Translations under genes and position numbers: made by a program
Shown here: piece after piece, positions 12,420-23,699 of the stretch
Position numbering within the stretch: the first letter of the stretch is position 1
Layout of the letters: the number at the start of each line of letters is the position of its first letter
From: Mycteria americana
Lineage: Eukaryota; Chordata; Aves; Ciconiiformes; Ciconiidae
Reading direction: 5' to 3'
Length of the DNA: 64,000 nt
Assembly: GCF_035582795.1 (NCBI RefSeq)
Contig: NC_134371.1
Span: 44,929,001 to 44,993,000, forward strand
The notes under the pieces: model-generated
Told to the model about the DNA's origin: nothing
The model's input: the letters and a program-made list of their open reading frames with translations, nothing else
The model's database searches: none

Positions 12420-12529
12420 TAAGGAGGAGGATGGTTAGCTGGAGGGTACAATCAACGGTCGATGGTTTTCACTTTAATTCCAAACTCACCGACAGCGTTG
12501 AATGTTCACTGAAGCAACCACTACAACAG
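12420..12529 (-). ncRNA. MIR181A1: pre-miR-181a-1 microRNA hairpin
   Basis: Precursor of miR-181a, a post-transcriptional repressor loaded into Argonaute and known in vertebrates for roles in lymphocyte signalling thresholds and muscle and neural differentiation. Seen: the minus strand carries the complete mature 5p arm at 12484-12506 (seed AACATTCA, then the CGCTGTCGGTGAGT part that separates 181a from 181b). A 17-nt loop follows, then the 3p arm at 12445-12466, which begins ACCATCGACCG. That 3p sequence is the a-1 type; the a-2 paralogue reads ACCACTGACCG. The lower stem (GGTTGCTTCAGTG) also matches the vertebrate precursor. A TG lies about 14 nt before the 5p start and a CNNC about 16 nt after the 3p end, both known Drosha-processing signals. 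Ends are set by comparison with the 110-nt human precursor as I remember it. It is transcribed leftward, ahead of miR-181b-1. Confidence 0.98.
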
Positions 12530-15500
12530 AACTCCATTGACTTGACAGCATCCTCAAATGTCTGAAAGGAGGGGGGGGAAAGCAAAATTCACACAATGAT
12601 TTTAATCATACAGATGATGCAACTTCAGTCATTTTTCTCTTACCGACACCAACACCCTTCTCTGCCCATCCTATTTCAGTCTTTGTGCAAGGAGCTGGCA
12701 GTTTTCCAAACTTCTTTCTATGAAAAGAAAAGATATTTCACTTATTCAGGCTTTAACAATATAGCTTGGGGATCCAGGCACAAGTGGATTAATGTTGTCA
12801 TTTCACAAAACTGAACTTCATAGCAAACCAAAACAGAAGATCCCATATATGAACAGAGCTGGCTAAGAGTTTTATGAATCAGTGTTGCCAGTTATAGATT
12901 GCCCAATTGAGTAAAATTTCTTCTGCTGACGTGGTTCAATTGGATTTAAACTTACTTAGGATTGATGAAAACTACATCTTCTTTTAAGAAGGCTTAATTT
13001 CTCAATAAACATCTTAGAGAGACAGAAGGCCTTTTTTCCTTACAAATTGTCATACACACAGAACCTGTTATGATAGTTTTCAGGAGAAAAAAAAGGCAAA
13101 TGTACGTCAAGGCTTGATGACCTAAATTTCTTTTCATATATTTTTTAGGTGGAAGCATGCTATCCATATCCGGAACTTGATCATCACACGGTAAAGTGCT
13201 TATTCTTAAAAATTTCCACAGCAGCACAACACTTTTTTCCAATCTTCTGAGCTTTCCAACTCAATTGTCCTCATTCTTAAATAAATAAATAAAAATTAAG
13301 AAAAAATATGTAGGGCTGCAATTTTCGTGTTGTAGGAGAAGGGTTTTAGAGGCTGGATCAGAAAGCAAAACATGGTAACCTAGGAATTTTACCTTATTTG
13401 CATTTGTGAGCAGAGTTTTCCTGCAGAAGGTGGTCTCGCAGGTCAGCTGGTCTGAATTCTTTTTTGCTAGGTCCACTCTTATCTTGCTGCACTGAAATTA
13501 TGTGACTGATTCATTGGCTTCTATGAATTGCGGTTTGTTTACCTTGTCCTTTAGTAAAAGATATCTCATACTCTCTCATCCATTTCTGATTATTTTAAAA
13601 ATCTTTATAAATGTTGCAGTTTTTTGTTAAATTTGTTTATACTTGCGTAAAGGGAACTGGCACCAAAAGACTGCAGGTCATAAGTGTGCTGCCTGTATAT
13701 ACTGTGTAAACAAACACCATGACAAGGACTTTGTTCTAGCTGTTTCTTTCAGCTAATTGCTCTGCATGTAGAGGTATTTATTACATCATTTAACTCAACT
13801 ATATTTTCTGTCAAGTATATCTAAAGGACAGAGAGTCATTAATATAGCCTGTTGGGGAACTAGACAAGAATGGAATCAACTAATTTCCTCCTTTATGGTA
13901 GATTAGATGTGTTTTGTTTAGGAAGGCCGCTGTGAATATGAATATATCTGAATTCTAACCATATGTGGCAGTCAACCCTTTTTTTTTTCTTCCAATACAC
14001 CAGCATGGGATATTTGCTGCCAATACTTTAGCTCTCATTTTTTTTTTTCTCCATTTATTTGTACTAGCTTTTCCACAGTTTAATTCCGTGGATGTTACGA
14101 AAGGAGTTCCTTACACCACCATGAATGATGAGAGAATAAGGCTCTCCAACTCAGTAGCCTTTTGTGCATCTGCATCTGTTCAATGTTGTCCTAGCCAAAT
14201 GAATAGACTTTATGGTTTAGGGTCACTCATGTTTAACATCCACCCTATTATAAGCTTTCTTTCTGTATGCCATTTCTTTCAGTACTTACTCCTATGCTTT
14301 TATTCCCTGCTTCCATCTGTCACTTCATATTTCAATATGGGGTCTTGCCTGGCTGATACCTGGCTGTTAGGATGGGGTGTAGAGGAAGGAGAGGAGCTAT
14401 GCAGAGCTTGCAGCTGGGTGCATTGCATCTTAGAAGGAATTACTTTCACAGGTTATTATTATTCCCTCCCCGCCCCCCATAATGGAAAAACCTCAGTATT
14501 TCCTTGGTTACCTAGCCTCTGTTGAAACGGGCTGAAACTTGTGAGTACAAAACCACAAAAAAGTATTCCTGAGCTCCAGCCCTGATTCCTGATGTGTGTA
14601 GGTTATGCAGGGTAAAAATGCTTTCATCTTCTCTCATCTGGTTTTGATTTTTTTTAAAATCCCTTACTGGGCTTAGCTAGCTGTTACAAATGCCAGCTTT
14701 ATTTTAAGTTTTATTTCAGATCTGCAGGCTTATATGAACATTCAAATTGGATGTATGTTTTTTTTTATTTAAGGTTAGTAGGTCATAAATAAACCAAAGC
14801 ACTTTCCTTGCTATGAGCAATAGGGTCATGGTGTGCATGAAATATCACTTTAAAAAAATTGGAACCTAACGTGAATTGACAGAGGTACATGAGGAAGTAG
14901 TTCGTTGTGTCGCTGTAAAGGCCATAGGGATTTGGACTGCTAGAGCTGCCTGTCTTAGGAATAGATTAGATATCTTGTCTGATGACCTGTACTTAATTTA
15001 AGTGACTGCCTTTACCAGTCCTTCCAGAGGGCAACTGTGTGAAGTAGAGCATCTCATCTTCAGTCTTCAGTCCTTTTCCTCCTCTTGACGGCCTGACCTA
15101 AATTGAAGATATGGGTGTTGTGCTGCACAAACAATTACTTCAATGCTACGTGAACTGCAGCTTCGCTTCTAATTAGTTAGTTTTTCCATTTTGACCTTGA
15201 TATCTTGAATCAAAGGACTAATGTTCAACTTCATTGTACTGGCCAATACTGGCAACTGCTATACAGTATACTCATGTTTAACAGCCGCCTTATGTAAAAC
15301 ATTAATAAAAGCTCCCTCTCCTTACTTAGAAATGGTGGCTGGAGCTGTGAAGTACTACTCTGCCCCGCTTGTTGCCGCACCTCTTCCTTTCTTCCTTCTC
15401 CCTCCCCCACATAAATGCTCAATGGATAGATGTCAGACAGGCCTGGCTTACAGGCTACTTACAAACAGCTGTTTTAGTACTTTTAACAATGCTACTGCTT

Positions 15501-16002
15501 GTACAGCAGTGAGATTGCTTAGGAGAAAACACTTAGGTGAATCCACAGATCTCAGGTTTGAGGGGTTTCTTACAATTTTAGATAATTTCCCTAATGATGT
15601 ATTAAAACAGTCTATTCAGATTGTACACTGATTAAAGTAGTATGTTAACATATTTATATGGTAGATACTCTGCATGTTTTACAGCATCTTGTTTCTTTTG
15701 CTGGCATTGAATTGTTACTGGAAGGTGGAGTTAAGACTTTTTGAAGGCAAATATTCATTTGTATAAAAGGAAGACAAGAGAACAATAGTGTTAATACTCA
15801 TATTGCAAAGTTATCTCGTGGATACAGTTGTTGGCTACTTCCACCTCCTACTTGCCCTCTCCCACAGTCTGTCAACAGGCTTCCAGTTATACACTTGGGG
15901 ACAGGAAAAAATGCAATGCGTGGATGTATTTTTAATTGTGTTGCAAAAGTGAATTCCAGTGGCAGTGTCTAAAAATGGCATTAACACACTTGGGATCAGA
16001 TT

Positions 16003-16060
16003 CTCGGTGTAAACTGACACAGCTTCATTGACGTCAGTGGCATCTGCGTTTACACCAGCT
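16003..16060. repeat. Palindromic old repeat centred on TGACGTCA
   Basis: GGTGTAAAC (16006-16014) and its exact complement GTTTACACC (16048-16056) flank a near-symmetrical core. At the middle of the core is TGACGTCA (16029-16036), itself a perfect palindrome and the full cAMP-response-element consensus. The layout (GATCAGATTCT, GGTGTAAA, AGCTTCATTGA, then the mirror image ending TTTACACCAGCT) resembles a palindromic repeat I remember from turtle and other sauropsid genomes, though I cannot name the family. Binding by CREB or ATF at the core is possible but only inferred. Confidence 0.6.
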
Positions 16061-17254
16061 GGCACCTGGATGCTCATCTGGGGAAAAAAAGTGAAGCAGA
16101 ATGATCAGTTATCAGTTCTTATTACTTTTTCTATTTTTTGTGTTGTGTGTTCATCTTTTTTATTAAACCTTTCTCAAATGACAAATTTTCATGTTGTATT
16201 GATGTTTTACCTGCAATAAATTAGCAGTAATACTAAATCTCAGTAAGTATTGACACTGCTGTGCTTCCACCAAAAGGAATTAAATCCAGCTGCCTGTAGT
16301 TATTAGAGATTCAATTTATTCTTGGATGACTTTGAGTTATATGCTGAAAGTAAAAACTCTGTGCAGCTATCAAGAGGAAGTCCTTTTACTGACAAAATGA
16401 AAAGTGTTCATTTCTTCTGTGGTCTTAAAAACTGCAAGAACTGAATCCAGTAACCTTCATTGTAATCAAAGACTTTCACTGTATTCTACAAACACTAACT
16501 GCAGTTGTTTCTGCACTGCATTGGAATATAGCATTGGCTCCTAATTACTAATGCAGTAATCCTAAGGCCAATGTTTTTCAAGAAAACCAGCTAGACAATC
16601 ACAATGTTTTCATGTTGCCTTCAACCTATGGAATCATCTTTGTAAACCTCTGCTGGAAAAAAGATGTTTTAGGGAGTATTTCACCATTTACTGTAGTACA
16701 GCCTTTTCTGGAGAAAAGTAGCAGCTGCATAACATCTTGAAGCACTAGTGCATGCCAGCCTGAGACAGGAGGGAAAGTTGTGATTGCCTTGTTTAAATTC
16801 TGCATTCTACAAAGCTGCTTTTTTGTCATTATGGTATGAAGAAATCTAAAGATATGCAGAATCATCCTGCTTCTTGCTCATGAAAAAAGAGGGGGAAAAT
16901 ATCTTGGCACACCGAAAAACAATTTTTGAGGTGCAGAAATAACTGCAAGTCTGGTTTTTAAACTAAATCAAAACTTGTTTGACATGCATAGCCGTCACAG
17001 AACAATCTGCAGTTCATTGAGTTCTACCAGAGTTCTGCTGGCCCAGAAACCAGGACATCTCCAAGTATGCTAGTTCATGTGTTTGTAGCCTTTGACTAAG
17101 TTTTTTTAGTAAGTCTGCTGTCCAAAAATTGACTGTGCTCTTGAAATTAAACCCATTAGATAATATTACGTCCACAACACAGGCTATGAGTTGGGATGCT
17201 GATTAGTCAAGCCAATTTAGGAACAGAACCAATGTGAGGAGCAGCAATGATATT

Positions 17255-17280
17255 AGTGCAATCAAATATTTGATTGCACT
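17255..17280. repeat. Perfect 26-bp palindrome
   Basis: AGTGCAATCAAAT (17255-17267) is followed immediately by its exact complement ATTTGATTGCACT (17268-17280) with no spacer. As single-stranded RNA or DNA it would fold only with a loop taken from the arms. It could be two head-to-head ends of a degenerate transposon or a dimeric protein-binding site. Confidence 0.92.
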
Positions 17281-19224
17281 TCCAGAAATAATTTAATTGC
17301 AGAGTTCAAAACTATGCCTTTGCCCATTAGAATTTTACCTGATTAGTATTTTGTTAAATTTTGACATTAAAGACACTTCCAAACCAAAATTTAATGTAAA
17401 AAAACCTAAGGCAGTACTGGCTTTTTGCTTACTGCTTTAGACTTATTGTACCTCAATCAATATAAATTGTTACCCTTATTTAACAAATCATAGCTGCTTT
17501 CATGTGTTCTAAACAGACTTTTATATCTGAGCTATTGAGCCTGACCCCGCAATTTATTACTTCATGTTGTCAGTCCTGTTTGAAATTGTAAGAGCTTTTC
17601 CAACATACAGGATTGCGGCACTGGACCTATAAGCTTTGCTTTTTATTTAAAGCCAAGAAATTGGTGAATAAATTCTAATACTGCCTGCAGTTTCCCAGCC
17701 TTTTGGATGACAATTCTCCCCTATTTGTTACTGGAACACATTACTATTTATGGAAGATATGCACATATTTCAGTGTCCATAAATCATATGCAAACATCTG
17801 TTCTTTAGATCAGTAGATGGAGTATGGTAACTGCTTTTTACATTAATAGCCATGAAGTAATGCTCACCTACTGACATTATGCTTAAACTTTAATTTAGCA
17901 AATACTTCAGTAATTTTTCAGGCAATGTAAGTCAAAACAGTAGAAATTGCAAACACAGTCTGGCATAGAGTTCTGTGTGGCCTGTACCCAAAAAATGTCA
18001 AATGGAAGTTGTACGATAGAGGGAGTAAATATTAAGAGCAACACGATCAACTCAGCTAAAACACAAGAGGTTCTGTTAGTAATTCTCCATACTCATTACT
18101 GCTTTGGAAGGGAATATCTTACCCTCCCCCTTCCTGTGATAGCCTTAAACAGGCATCCTTTTCTTATTTGATGAATCTGGATTGTGTGTAGAGGTCTACA
18201 TTTTTGTCCTAGTAGTATGATCTATTTCCCATGTGATCCTGCAGACAAGACTCTAAGGCCAATAACTCTGAAGCTACGCTCAGAAAACATATGGTACGTG
18301 TGGAAACCAAGACTGCGTACAAGTTAAAATGTAAGATGTGGGAAAGACGATATTGTATGATAGGCTGGGTGCTGGATGGAAAGGCAGAGGATAGGAGTTT
18401 TCTTATTCTCTCTGTCTGTCTTCAATCTCAGTGTTGGTATTTTTACATGAAGTGTTTTCAGCTATAAAGAGAAGAATCTTCAGGATGTATCCTGTTTAGT
18501 GTTTATGTCAAGCATTTATTTAGTTGTCATATGTACCAAGACTGTGGATTCATTGGTTGTTTTTCAACATCTCCTTTGTCTTTGTATTTATTTTAGGGGA
18601 ATGGAAACTTGATATTTTGAGGCTAGACTTATAAATGTCAGCATAGCAATTGAATTTTCATAGAATGAAAGTATGTATAAAAATGGAGGGTAAAAATATT
18701 CTATATTTCTAAAAGTTATTGCGTCCTACTGTAGTCAAGTGTTAGACAATAGATTGCAGTTCTTTACCTGCAGAAAATGGGCTGATTACTTTTAACTCGT
18801 CTACTAATCCTCTTGGTTTTAAAAAACCAAAGTGCTTCAGAATGAATGGGGATCCCCATCTTAGGATTTCTGGAGTATTTCAGTACAGTTTGTGTGTTGT
18901 CTTTTAGGTTCTTCACAATGACTATATGAAAAACATATATTCAGAAAAACATGTTTGGGGCTTTTAAAACATTTTGTTTAATTTGTGCTTTTGATTTTTA
19001 ATTATTTTTTAGAAGTTACCAGAAAAGGTGCCGTTTGAGTGCCAGTTAGCTTAGGGATTCTCCATGTGTCTGTATCTCACTGCCAGAGGAGAGTGCAGTA
19101 GCAATTGGCTTTAATATCCCATCCCCCTCTTCTTTTTGATTCACCATAGGAATGGACTGTGAGAATTACCAAATTCACATAATTATGGTCCTGCTGCACA
19201 AAGTTTCTTTTGATCAAGAGCAAG

Positions 19225-19335
19225 TCATTTGAACCCTAATGTTTAGTGGGTAATATTACAGCCTCATAAAAGTGTAGTGATGACTGATATCTCATAGTGC
19301 TTTGAACATGTGAAGTGCTATATAAACAATATAGG
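19225..19335 (+). repeat. MIR-type SINE relic, 3' half
   Basis: The stretch runs in the order typical of ancient amniote MIR/CORE-type SINEs. GCAAGTCATTTGA comes first, then a TAATATTACAGCCTCATAAA region, then a tail reading AGTGCTTTGAACATG followed by AAGTGCTATATAAAC. The tail is the best-preserved part. The copy is heavily diverged, and no target duplication is visible. Confidence 0.55.
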
Positions 19336-21262
19336 GCTATTGCACACTACTCAAGCTATTAGCATTTGAGGCACACTGCCCCAGGCCCTGAGAGGGGAAA
19401 TCACCTCTTCACTGGAAAAGAGGCATCTTTTTGGGTTCTGTGTCTGCTTCCAGATTAATATCAGGAGCTTTCTAGGTAGCACGTAGATATGGAAAAAAAA
19501 GTATGTTTGTTCAAATACTGTGTTTATTACAGAGTACTGGACACTAAGTAAAGGCAGGAAGCATTCAGTTAGAACTGTGATTCTGAAAACGTAAGGGTGG
19601 TAAATCATTACCTGTTTGCATTATTTCCTTTGCTGTAATTGTGTTTTGGCATTCTTGCATTTTTCCCATTGTAAAATTTCTGCATGCAAATCTATTTGTT
19701 GCTAACATACTCAGTATTTTTCATATGTAATTTGAAACAGATGAGAGATTATGCTTCATCTTTGTTCCTAAAAATATCACCGTACTTTACAGAAGTTAGA
19801 CCACAAATGCAGCTCGAGAGTATGTCGAACACTCCATGGGTGTCTGTGTGTAAATGTTTGTGAAATCTAGTTCTTAAGATATCAATACGAGTTAAGAAAA
19901 TAGTAGAGGGGCACTTGCTAAACAGCGGATGTAACATCTGTCTGTTAGAGCTGAAGGTACTGTTCAGATGGGAACAAAGTTCTCATAGGATTGATGCAAT
20001 TGCTGATTTGCTTTGCTTTGACTCTCCATCACACATTCTGTATGCTCTGATAAATAAAGGCTACTGCTTAGGACCCACAAGACATGCCTATTTGCAATCA
20101 CTACAATGTGCAGTCTGCGGTAGCAGAAAGGCTCATGGCTATGTTCAGGGAGAAGAGGAAATTCCTTGAAATCTTTTTACACCAGTCATTGCTCCAGTTT
20201 AAAAACAAAACAGTTTTTGGTCCAGAGTTGGCAAAACATCCTTTTTGCCTTTTGATGGTGTAACTTCTTATTTTCAACAGCAGAGACCATTCTAAAGAAT
20301 TGCATTTTTCTGCTTGCTTGCTTTTTTTTTAGTGTCTTGAGCTAAGCTTTTAGGCATGTTAAATGATGTAAACAAGTTTTGGATTTTTGTTACTGTTATC
20401 TAGGAACAACCATTCAAAACAAATATGCTATTGACTCAACCCTACAAAGCTCTGAACACAGAATAAGCTCAGACTTTGAAGGACTGGGCACACAGTTTAA
20501 ATATTTAGCATAGCAAAACCCATTGCAGTATAATTACTTGTACTGGATCCAATGATTTACAGCATGAACGTGAAGCATAATCCCGTGTAGTCAGGGAGCG
20601 AATGCCTAGTTCATTTACTGTTTTCTGTTGGTTTTTTTTATAAAGACCAACACACACAAACTACTTATTTTCTGCCCTGGCAAAGGTATTTTTAAGTAAT
20701 ATATATTCTTCTAAAGAAAAATAGCCCACAATAAACAGATACAAGATTGCAGGAACTGTTATAAAAGCCTTATCTTTATTGTTGAAAAATGGTGTGCCCT
20801 TAATGTTTTTAATCTGCCTGTATTTTTGTGGCATTCTCAACATCCTCCTCCTTGTCCCTGTTGAGCTCAGCTGTCCTTTGAAAAGCACTTTGTGCTCCAG
20901 TGACCACTTTAAACTTTCCTTTGACAAAATTAAGCTGGACTCCTAATTTATTTTTCCAACAGAAAGTGCGAGTTGAAAGTGGTCATTGGCCCAAAAACCT
21001 ATGGTGAGAGCAAAGATGATTTTATTGGGAAGGGAGAGTGATGTTTGGTCTCCTTTTCTCTGTCCTTCAGTCCCTTTCTCTGGCTAATTTCTTATAACCC
21101 TCTTGCTTCCTCCCCCCTCCCAGAGTCCCAGGAAACTGCAGTGTCTACACCTCTTCCTGAAGCTTCCCTTTTCCAGCCCCACAGCAGCGAGGTTTCCCTT
21201 TTTGCAGCCATCTGCTGCAGTAAGGAAGGGTCGGCCAGGAAATAAAGCAGTGTTTGGGACCT

Positions 21263-21355
21263 CGATTGAAACTGGTTTGTGAATCCAAATTCTGTCTCTT
21301 AAAACCGTGGGAAGACCGACTGGGAGATTGGCAATGAAGTAAATGAGTGGATGGG
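21263..21355 (+). repeat. Diverged dispersed repeat, copy 1
   Basis: This segment aligns by eye with 22595-22690 in the same orientation. Shared pieces are GATTGAAAC-GGTTT, TCC-AAT, GTC-CTTAA, CGTGGGA-GAC or a close variant, and an AGTAAAT-AGTG end. The ACCTC just upstream also matches. The family is not recognised; it may be part of an old SINE or LINE. Confidence 0.5.
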
Positions 21356-22492
21356 ATGAGGGAAAACATGTATAGCCAAAGGAAGTGGAGATTATTAAAC
21401 CATTCCCTTTGCTTCACGTACCCTTGTGTGTGTTTTAAAAATACATGTAAACACACATGCAGACATAGTTTAATGTGATGGAAGAAAGGGAAATGGCTCT
21501 TCCTTTTGGAGATTTAAGGGGATCAGATTTGTACAACTGTAATAACATCCAGAAGGCACAAACATAGTCAAAATGTATTTCCACACGACTGGATCTTGCT
21601 TTTCTGCAGTACCTAATACATTTAAACCAACCTGTAATGAATTAATAGTTTTTGGAGTAAGTGGATGGCATTTTATGCAGTCAGCATAAAAATCTCGAGA
21701 GATCCGCTATTACGATCTCAGTAACCACTCTTAATCAACAAATCATATATCTGAACAATCATAGGTGAAATTGGCTATTCTGAGAAGTTTTCTTTCTGCA
21801 TCAATATCTCCTTGGATTTATAAAACCTTTCTTGTTCAGGTACCTACTAATTTTCTGGCTAAGGGTAATCAGGGAGTTTGAGGCCCACAGATTCAAATTT
21901 CTGTGCTGCTTAAAGGTGTTCTGTTTGTATTTTTCTTTAGAAAAATCCGGATGAAATTCCATTCGGTGGGAAGGCTCCATCACTTAAGTCCTATGGTAAC
22001 TCTATACTCTGAACACCTAATGCAGAGACATTATGCTGGCTTTTAGCAGATAGGGTGAATTTCATTCTTAGTGAATATGACCCAGGTGCTAAAAAGCTAT
22101 AGCTGAAAGTGCTAGGTTAAAAGCACAAGTCAGCTAGGTACATAAATATTACATGGTTATATCTTTAATGGGTTCCTGTTGTAGACTTGCTTTGTTTAAA
22201 GATTTCCATAACCCTGCTGATTTATTGCGTCTTTTCTAGAATTATGCTGTTAGCAAGAAACTCAGTTGAAGCACTTTCAATCATGCTGGAGGATCATTAT
22301 ACTTTCACTTGAATAACTAATTAGTTGCAAGAAATTAACCACTGCTGTTTAGCACAAAAACACTTCCAAGAAGGGCTTTCATTTTTGCTGTGGAAAATGA
22401 CCTCAGGCACTTGAGGAGGGGGGCAGAAGGGAGAAATAATGATCCTGCTGTCTTTTAATGTAACTTTTGTTTTCAATTCAACGTGATAACTA

Positions 22493-22566
22493 GCAGGCAG
22501 CATAGCTGTCTGAATAGGGCACTGCACTTGGACGTGGGATAAATATGTTCTAATCTTGCCGATCCC
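22493..22566 (+). repeat. MIR-type SINE relic, 5' part
   Basis: GCAGCATAGCTGTCTGAATAG-GGCACTGCACTTGGACGTGGGA and then TTCTAATCTTGCC follow the usual order of the MIR 5' region (tRNA-derived box, 'gagcactggactgggag', 'ggttctaatcctgcc'). Similarity is patchy, so this is recognition of pattern rather than a measured match. Confidence 0.45.
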
Positions 22567-22594
22567 ATGGATTTGATGGCTGACCTCATCCCAT

Positions 22595-22690
22595 TGATTG
22601 AAACGGGTTTAAGGTTCCGAATACCGTCCCTTAAGGCTGTGGGAGACAGAATATGAGACTGAGGAAGAAATAAATTAGTGAATAACATGG
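22595..22690 (+). repeat. Diverged dispersed repeat, copy 2
   Basis: Partner of 21263-21355, about 1.3 kb away in direct orientation. It starts GATTGAAACGGGTTT and includes CGTCCCTTAAGGC and GTGGGAGACAG. It lies about 30 bp after a MIR-like stretch (22493-22566), so the two may be parts of one element. Confidence 0.5.
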
Positions 22691-23678
22691 AAGGAAGAAT
22701 ACAATATGACCTAAGAAAGGACATAACCAGTCTGTTCATGTTTCTGGAACTTATTTTTCTTCTTGTGAAATATGGATCATACTTAATCGGCATATGAGGG
22801 TCTAGTCTGAGTGTATTGCATAAGAGCTCAGTATTATTGTCATATGCTGTTCACAGCACTGCTAATATAATGTAAGACACAGTGGAGTGAGGAAGGAGAA
22901 TAAAGAGCAGCTAAAATACTTAGCAATTTGCCCCACCTCTCCTAGGGCAAAAACTGGAAGGAAATTGAAGACAAATGGTTTCTGAGATCCAGATTCTTCT
23001 CTAGTATATAAAATCTATTTAAAGAGGCAATAACAGAGTGACAAATCCTGGTCACTTTTTTCCCTGAAACTGCAATTTCATCCCCACTATTTGAGAAATA
23101 TACATATAAAATACATTTTTAAATTGTAAAATAAAAAAATAACGTATGATGCATATACAAATCAGTCATCTCCTTTCAGTCTTCTCCTCCCTCTATTGCA
23201 GAGGCAGTGAATTCCTCAAGTATTTGGAGAAAGAGAGAAGTATTGTTCAGTAATGTAAGGGCAAAGGGGAGGGGAAGCTTATTGGTATTTCTTGCTCTCC
23301 CCTTCTCTCTACCCACACTTGCAAGATTAGAAAGTTAAGTCTTCAATATGTGTATCTGAGATGTGGTGGTACAGAAATGCTGGGAATTATTCAGTGCAAA
23401 AAGGGAGTGGGCTACTGTAGTCATGACAAACTCCTCCTGAATATAAAAAATAAGGGTAGCATTACCCCATTCCTATAATACTTTTAACACTTCTCTCCTC
23501 TCCTCTGTTCTTTGCCTTATTTCCAATGCTTACTCTCAAGCACCTATTTTGGGTACCTGAAGGTTAGGATCAGAATCTCATTCAGCTCTTTATTATTATA
23601 TTGGATTACCTGCATAGTATAAGTGTCTTCTGAAAATATTCACATAAACCCAGTACTTGCTGGATGTGGGGTTTTTCC

Positions 23679-23699
23679 TTTTTTTTTTTTTTTTTTTTT
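23679..23699. repeat. Poly-T tract (21)
   Basis: An uninterrupted T run ending in GG. It would be poly-A on the minus strand, but no retroposed body is recognisable to its right. Confidence 0.9.

Noticed and set aside
15221..15631. 136-codon plus-strand open frame
   Set aside because: The protein has no recognisable domain, the composition follows the local bases, and a minus-strand frame overlaps it. Treated as chance.
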